Part shown: in pieces, positions 4,843 through 6,634 of the stretch
Position numbering within the stretch: the stretch's first letter is position 1
Layout of the letters: every line of letters begins with the position of its first letter
Assembly: GCA_038214685.1 (NCBI GenBank)
Contig: JBBQRO010000184.1
Coordinates: 1-6,634, forward strand
Source: CADCTB01 sp038214685
GTDB lineage: Bacteria; Actinomycetota; Acidimicrobiia; Acidimicrobiales; AC-14
Direction: 5' to 3'
DNA length: 6,634 nucleotides
Program-made: the position numbers and the translations under genes
Notes under the pieces: generated by a model
Database searches by the model: none
What the model saw: the letters and a program-made list of their open reading frames with translations, nothing else
What the model was told of the DNA's origin: nothing

Positions 4843-5556
4843 GCCGTTCCGCCTTTGTGGAGTGCCACTGCGTTCCTCTCCCGTTGGCCAACTGCGTGAC
4901 CGTTGCGCCTCCGGGGTCCGGGGAGTGCGTCGTTCGAATCTGTGCCACCGTATCCCCGACAAGGAGAAGCCCGGGAATCGTACCCGTGGCGGCGGCGATC
5001 CAAACCTCACCCACATGTGGGTGAGGCGTCCCGCAAGCCCGCCGTCCATAGCGTTCGCTGGGAGACGGAGCCGACCAGCAGGCACGGCCCCGGCCAAACT
5101 GTCCAGCGCGGTGTTGAGGGCATGACTGGCTGATCATCACGGCCGGGTGAACGGCGGCGCGCATCGGAACAGTGTCCCGTCTCATCGACCACTCCACCGT
5201 GCCGGTTACCCAGGAGCTCTGCACTGCATCTCCGCCGACGGCGACATCTTCGAGCGCCTCTACCGGGCGACGGAGTAGCGGGAGGGGGCCCCTTCATGGG
5301 TGAGGCGACGGGCGGAGCGGCCCGAATGCCCGACTCGCGGGGGGACTATCGGCGAGGACCACCCGCGCAAATCGAGAGGGAGTCGCGGCCCCGGCGCTAC
5401 GCTCAAGGCGTCCTCTTCCCCCCAAACTGTCGTAATCCCCAAGTATTCCCCCAAGGATATGGACCAGTAGGGCAACATCTAGACACAGTGGAAGGAGGAT
5501 GGCGAGGTGCAAGCGAGCAGGTCATGGAGGGTGTAGGGGCAAAACAGCAGGCGCCA
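4843..5556. other. Long intergenic stretch without a convincing gene
   Basis: About 710 bases between the sigma factor and the tRNA. Every open frame of any size is low in codon bias and resembles no protein I know. The stretch holds a 22-bp palindrome (5005-5026), a 10-base palindrome GTTGGCCAAC (4883-4892), a second copy of TGGGTGAGGCG (5018-5028 and 5297-5307), and a strong but unused Shine-Dalgarno-like GGAAGGAGG near 5490-5498. The sigma factor promoter (minus strand) and the tRNA promoter must lie here, but I cannot point to convincing -35/-10 pairs. A tiny GTG frame (5147-5278) ending FERLYRATE could be a gene remnant. Confidence 0.6.
5005..5026. promoter_or_regulatory. Perfect 22-bp palindrome, operator-like
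   Basis: The half-site CCTCACCCACA is followed directly by its exact reverse complement TGTGGGTGAGG, with all 11 base pairs matching and no spacer (centre between 5015 and 5016). The core ACCCACATGTGGGT is a two-fold symmetric site of the size bound by a dimeric helix-turn-helix regulator. It lies about 225 bases upstream of the sigma factor ATG and about 530 bases before the tRNA. A cruciform or a hairpin in RNA is less likely because there is no loop. Confidence 0.5.
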
Positions 5557-5630
5557 GGGGACGTAGCTCAGTTGGCTAGAGCACCTGCTTTGCAAGCAGG
5601 GGGTCGTGGGTTCGAGTCCCATCGTCTCCA
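5557..5630 (+). tRNA. tRNA-Ala, anticodon UGC
   Basis: A complete cloverleaf of 74 bases. The acceptor stem GGGGACG pairs with CGTCTCC (one G-U pair). The D-arm is GCTC-AGTTGGCTA-GAGC. The anticodon stem CCTGC/GCAGG holds the loop TTTGCAA with anticodon TGC. The variable region is GGGTC. The T-arm is GTGGG-TTCGAGT-CCCAT and the discriminator is A. The anticodon reads GCA (alanine). The bases after the discriminator are CAC, so CCA is added after transcription. It very probably serves as the chromosomal attachment site of the element whose integrase lies downstream, which leaves the tRNA intact. Confidence 0.96.
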
Positions 5631-5680
5631 CACAAAAGCCCAGCTCAGAGGGGGTGGGGGACCGGGAGTTTCGGTGCATG

Positions 5681-5709
5681 TTGAAAACGTAGCCAGTTGA
5701 ACGTAGCCT
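5681..5709 (+). promoter_or_regulatory. Candidate integrase promoter
   Basis: TTGAAA (5681-5686), a 17-base spacer and TAGCCT (5704-5709) fit a sigma-70-type promoter: -35 with five of six consensus bases and -10 of the TAnnnT form. The predicted start near 5716 would give a leader of about 27 bases before the integrase GTG. The inverted repeat 5687-5727 overlaps the spacer, the -10 and the start point, as an operator would. Confidence 0.4.
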
Positions 5710-5727
5710 TTGGGCTACTGGCTACGT
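5687..5727. repeat. 11-bp inverted repeat with internal copies between tRNA and integrase
   Basis: ACGTAGCCAGT (5687-5697) and ACTGGCTACGT (5717-5727) are exact inverted copies 19 bases apart. A direct copy of ACGTAGCC begins at 5701, and GTAGCC (5703-5708) can also pair with GGCTAC (5713-5718), so two exclusive hairpins are possible. The left arm resembles the tRNA D-arm: ACGTAGC-TCAGTTG in the tRNA (5561-5574) against ACGTAGC-CAGTTG here, one base shorter. Possible roles are an integrase arm-type or excisionase site, an autoregulatory operator, or a hairpin ending the tRNA transcript. Confidence 0.6.
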
Positions 5728-5728
5728 C

Positions 5729-5734
5729 AGGAGG
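5729..5734 (+). promoter_or_regulatory. Ribosome binding site of the integrase gene
   Basis: AGGAGG, eight bases before the GTG at 5743, is a full Shine-Dalgarno core and fixes the start. It lies two bases past the inverted repeat, so folding of the repeat could affect access to it. Confidence 0.8.
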
Positions 5735-5742
5735 TCGGCGAG

Positions 5743-6634
5743 GTGGCGCAACGCCCCACGGTGCGCTGGAACGAGAAGGCCGGACGGTGGATGGCCTGGG
5801 TCCGGTTCCCCGACGGCACGCGCCGCAAGGTCGAGCGCGCCGACAAGGCCGACGCCCAGCGTGACCTCGACGACCTGCTCTCGGCGCGGGCCCTGTCGAT
5901 CGACCCGGGCCCTCGCCAGATGCGGAAGGTCACCTTTAACGAGGTCATCGACGCGTGGTTTGCCGCCGGCTGCCCTAACGTGGCGCCGTCGAAGAAGTCC
6001 CGCCACGCGAGGACCAAGTCGCCGAATACGCTGGCCAACGCCCGCCAGCTCCTCGGCACGAGCGTGCGCCCGGTGATAGGGAACCTGTGGGTCGACCGCA
6101 CCTCGACCGAGAGGCTGGAGAAGCTCTTCGCCGACATGGCCTCCCGTGGGTACGCGACGAGCACGATCGACCGCAACTGGAACTACCTCAACCAGGCGCT
6201 CCAGCACGGGTTGCGTCACCGGACGATCAAGACCAACCCTGCGGCCGATGTGCTGCTCCCGGAGAAGCGACCTTCGAAGACCCGCAAGAGCCTGAGCATT
6301 GAGCAGATGCAGCACCTCGTCGTCGAGACAATCCCGGCCGATCCCCGGCCTGCGATGTGGCTCACCGGCCTGATGTGCGGACTGCGTCCCGGCGAGCGCG
6401 CCGGCCTTCGGTGGCCCTTCGTGGATGTCGACTCCGACTCGCCGAGTGTCCACGTCGTCGAGCGGGCGATGGAGGTGGAGGACCGCTACGTCGGCCAGGC
6501 CACGCCTAAGACGCTGCGGAGTAAACGGAAGATCGGTCTACATCCGCTGCTCGTTGCCGCGATTCGCCGGCACCGCGACGACATGCGGGCGTTGGAGCTG
6601 TACGACGATGAAGGCTTCGTCTTCTGCTCGCGCA
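5743..6634 (+). CDS. Tyrosine recombinase/phage-type integrase (5' part; gene continues past the window)
   Basis: The frame is open from GTG 5743 to the edge, 297 residues. The N-terminal arm-binding domain is at about 5-50 (VRWNEKAGRWMAWVRFPDGTRRKVERADKADAQRDL). The SAM-like core-binding domain is at about 62-170 (TFNEVIDAWF, then TIDRNWNYLNQALQHGLRHRTIKTNPAADV). The catalytic domain begins at about 183. The first catalytic Arg is Arg215 (TGLMCGLRPGERAGLRWPFVD) and the beta-hairpin Lys is Lys256 (ATPKTLRSKRKIGLHP). The HxxR, His/Trp and Tyr boxes fall beyond the window, so integrity cannot be checked. It should catalyse integration and excision at the adjacent tRNA. Codon use is a little less GC-extreme than in the host genes (for example TTT, AAC, GAG mixed), in keeping with acquired DNA. 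Confidence 0.93.
   Translation, partial: MAQRPTVRWNEKAGRWMAWVRFPDGTRRKVERADKADAQRDLDDLLSARALSIDPGPRQMRKVTFNEVIDAWFAAGCPNVAPSKKSRHARTKSPNTLANARQLLGTSVRPVIGNLWVDRTSTERLEKLFADMASRGYATSTIDRNWNYLNQALQHGLRHRTIKTNPAADVLLPEKRPSKTRKSLSIEQMQHLVVETIPADPRPAMWLTGLMCGLRPGERAGLRWPFVDVDSDSPSVHVVERAMEVEDRYVGQATPKTLRSKRKIGLHPLLVAAIRRHRDDMRALELYDDEGFVFCSR

Larger units (their letters stand above)
5557..6634 (+). mobile_element. Left end of an element integrated at tRNA-Ala (prophage or ICE), continuing past the window
   Basis: A tRNA gene followed within 112 bases by a tyrosine recombinase is the usual layout of a site-specifically integrated element. The left attachment core is expected within the 3' half of the tRNA (anticodon arm to discriminator). 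No second copy of that tRNA segment is in the window, so the other end lies to the right. Whether it is a prophage, an ICE or a genomic island cannot be told from the integrase alone. Confidence 0.65.

Noticed and set aside
4930..4950. TTCGAATC, similar to a tRNA T-loop
   Set aside because: No acceptor, D or anticodon stems can be built around it, so it is not a tRNA or an attachment-site copy.
4780..5097. N-terminal extension of the sigma factor of up to 106 residues
   Set aside because: The added sequence is low-complexity and crosses the 22-bp palindrome; sigma region 2 begins soon after ATG 4779, so a far upstream start is unlikely.
5147..5278. Small GTG frame of 43 codons ending FERLYRATE
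   Set aside because: The end looks protein-like, but there is no Shine-Dalgarno, no homology I recognise, and too little length to support a gene or a named remnant.
5294..5512. Minus-strand frame starting with a hydrophobic stretch (LAILLPLCLDVALLVHILGG)
   Set aside because: It starts with TTG without a Shine-Dalgarno and the rest is GC-biased filler; the hydrophobic stretch is likely chance.
5722..6453. 243-codon minus-strand frame opposite the integrase
   Set aside because: The plus strand has arm-binding, core-binding and catalytic motifs in order; the opposite frame has none.

Overview
The window looks like chromosome from a high-GC actinobacterium. Strongly GC-biased third codon positions give long open frames on the antisense strands. 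GTG starts are used. The Fpg/Nei-type glycosylase carries the sequence features of the actinobacterial branch of that family. The species cannot be named from the sequence.

Region 1 (1-2306) is chromosomal. It holds the 3' end of an unrecognised plus-strand gene, a convergent minus-strand Fpg/Nei-family DNA glycosylase that overlaps it by 18 bases, and a minus-strand gene for an unusual PRC-barrel protein. That protein has ten back-to-back 11-residue helical repeats, a short hydrophobic segment and a C-terminus of four basic 11-residue KGTA repeats. A hairpin separates the last two genes.

Region 2 (2307-2507) is a divergent intergenic region. It contains a strong Shine-Dalgarno for the PRC gene, a 14-base palindrome and a GAAC-N4-GTTC dyad that resembles a Gram-positive LexA box.

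Region 3 (2508-4149) is a plus-strand pair of transglutaminase-like (cysteine protease fold) genes, one base apart and probably one operon. The second has a full Cys-His-Asp triad. The first has Cys where the catalytic His is expected. Convergent to them is a minus-strand ECF sigma factor (4225-4779) with no anti-sigma gene in view and a perfect 10-bp inverted repeat just upstream of its ATG.

Region 4 (about 4843-5556) is some 700 bases with no convincing gene. Its most striking content is a perfect, uninterrupted 22-bp palindrome.

Region 5 (5557-6634) is a tRNA-Ala(UGC) gene without an encoded CCA, followed 112 bases later by a tyrosine recombinase gene that runs off the window. This is the classic boundary of an integrated element (prophage or ICE) in a tRNA gene. 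The gap between them holds a candidate integrase promoter overlapped by an 11-bp inverted repeat whose left arm resembles the tRNA D-arm. Everything right of the tRNA is probably mobile DNA; everything left of it is probably host chromosome.
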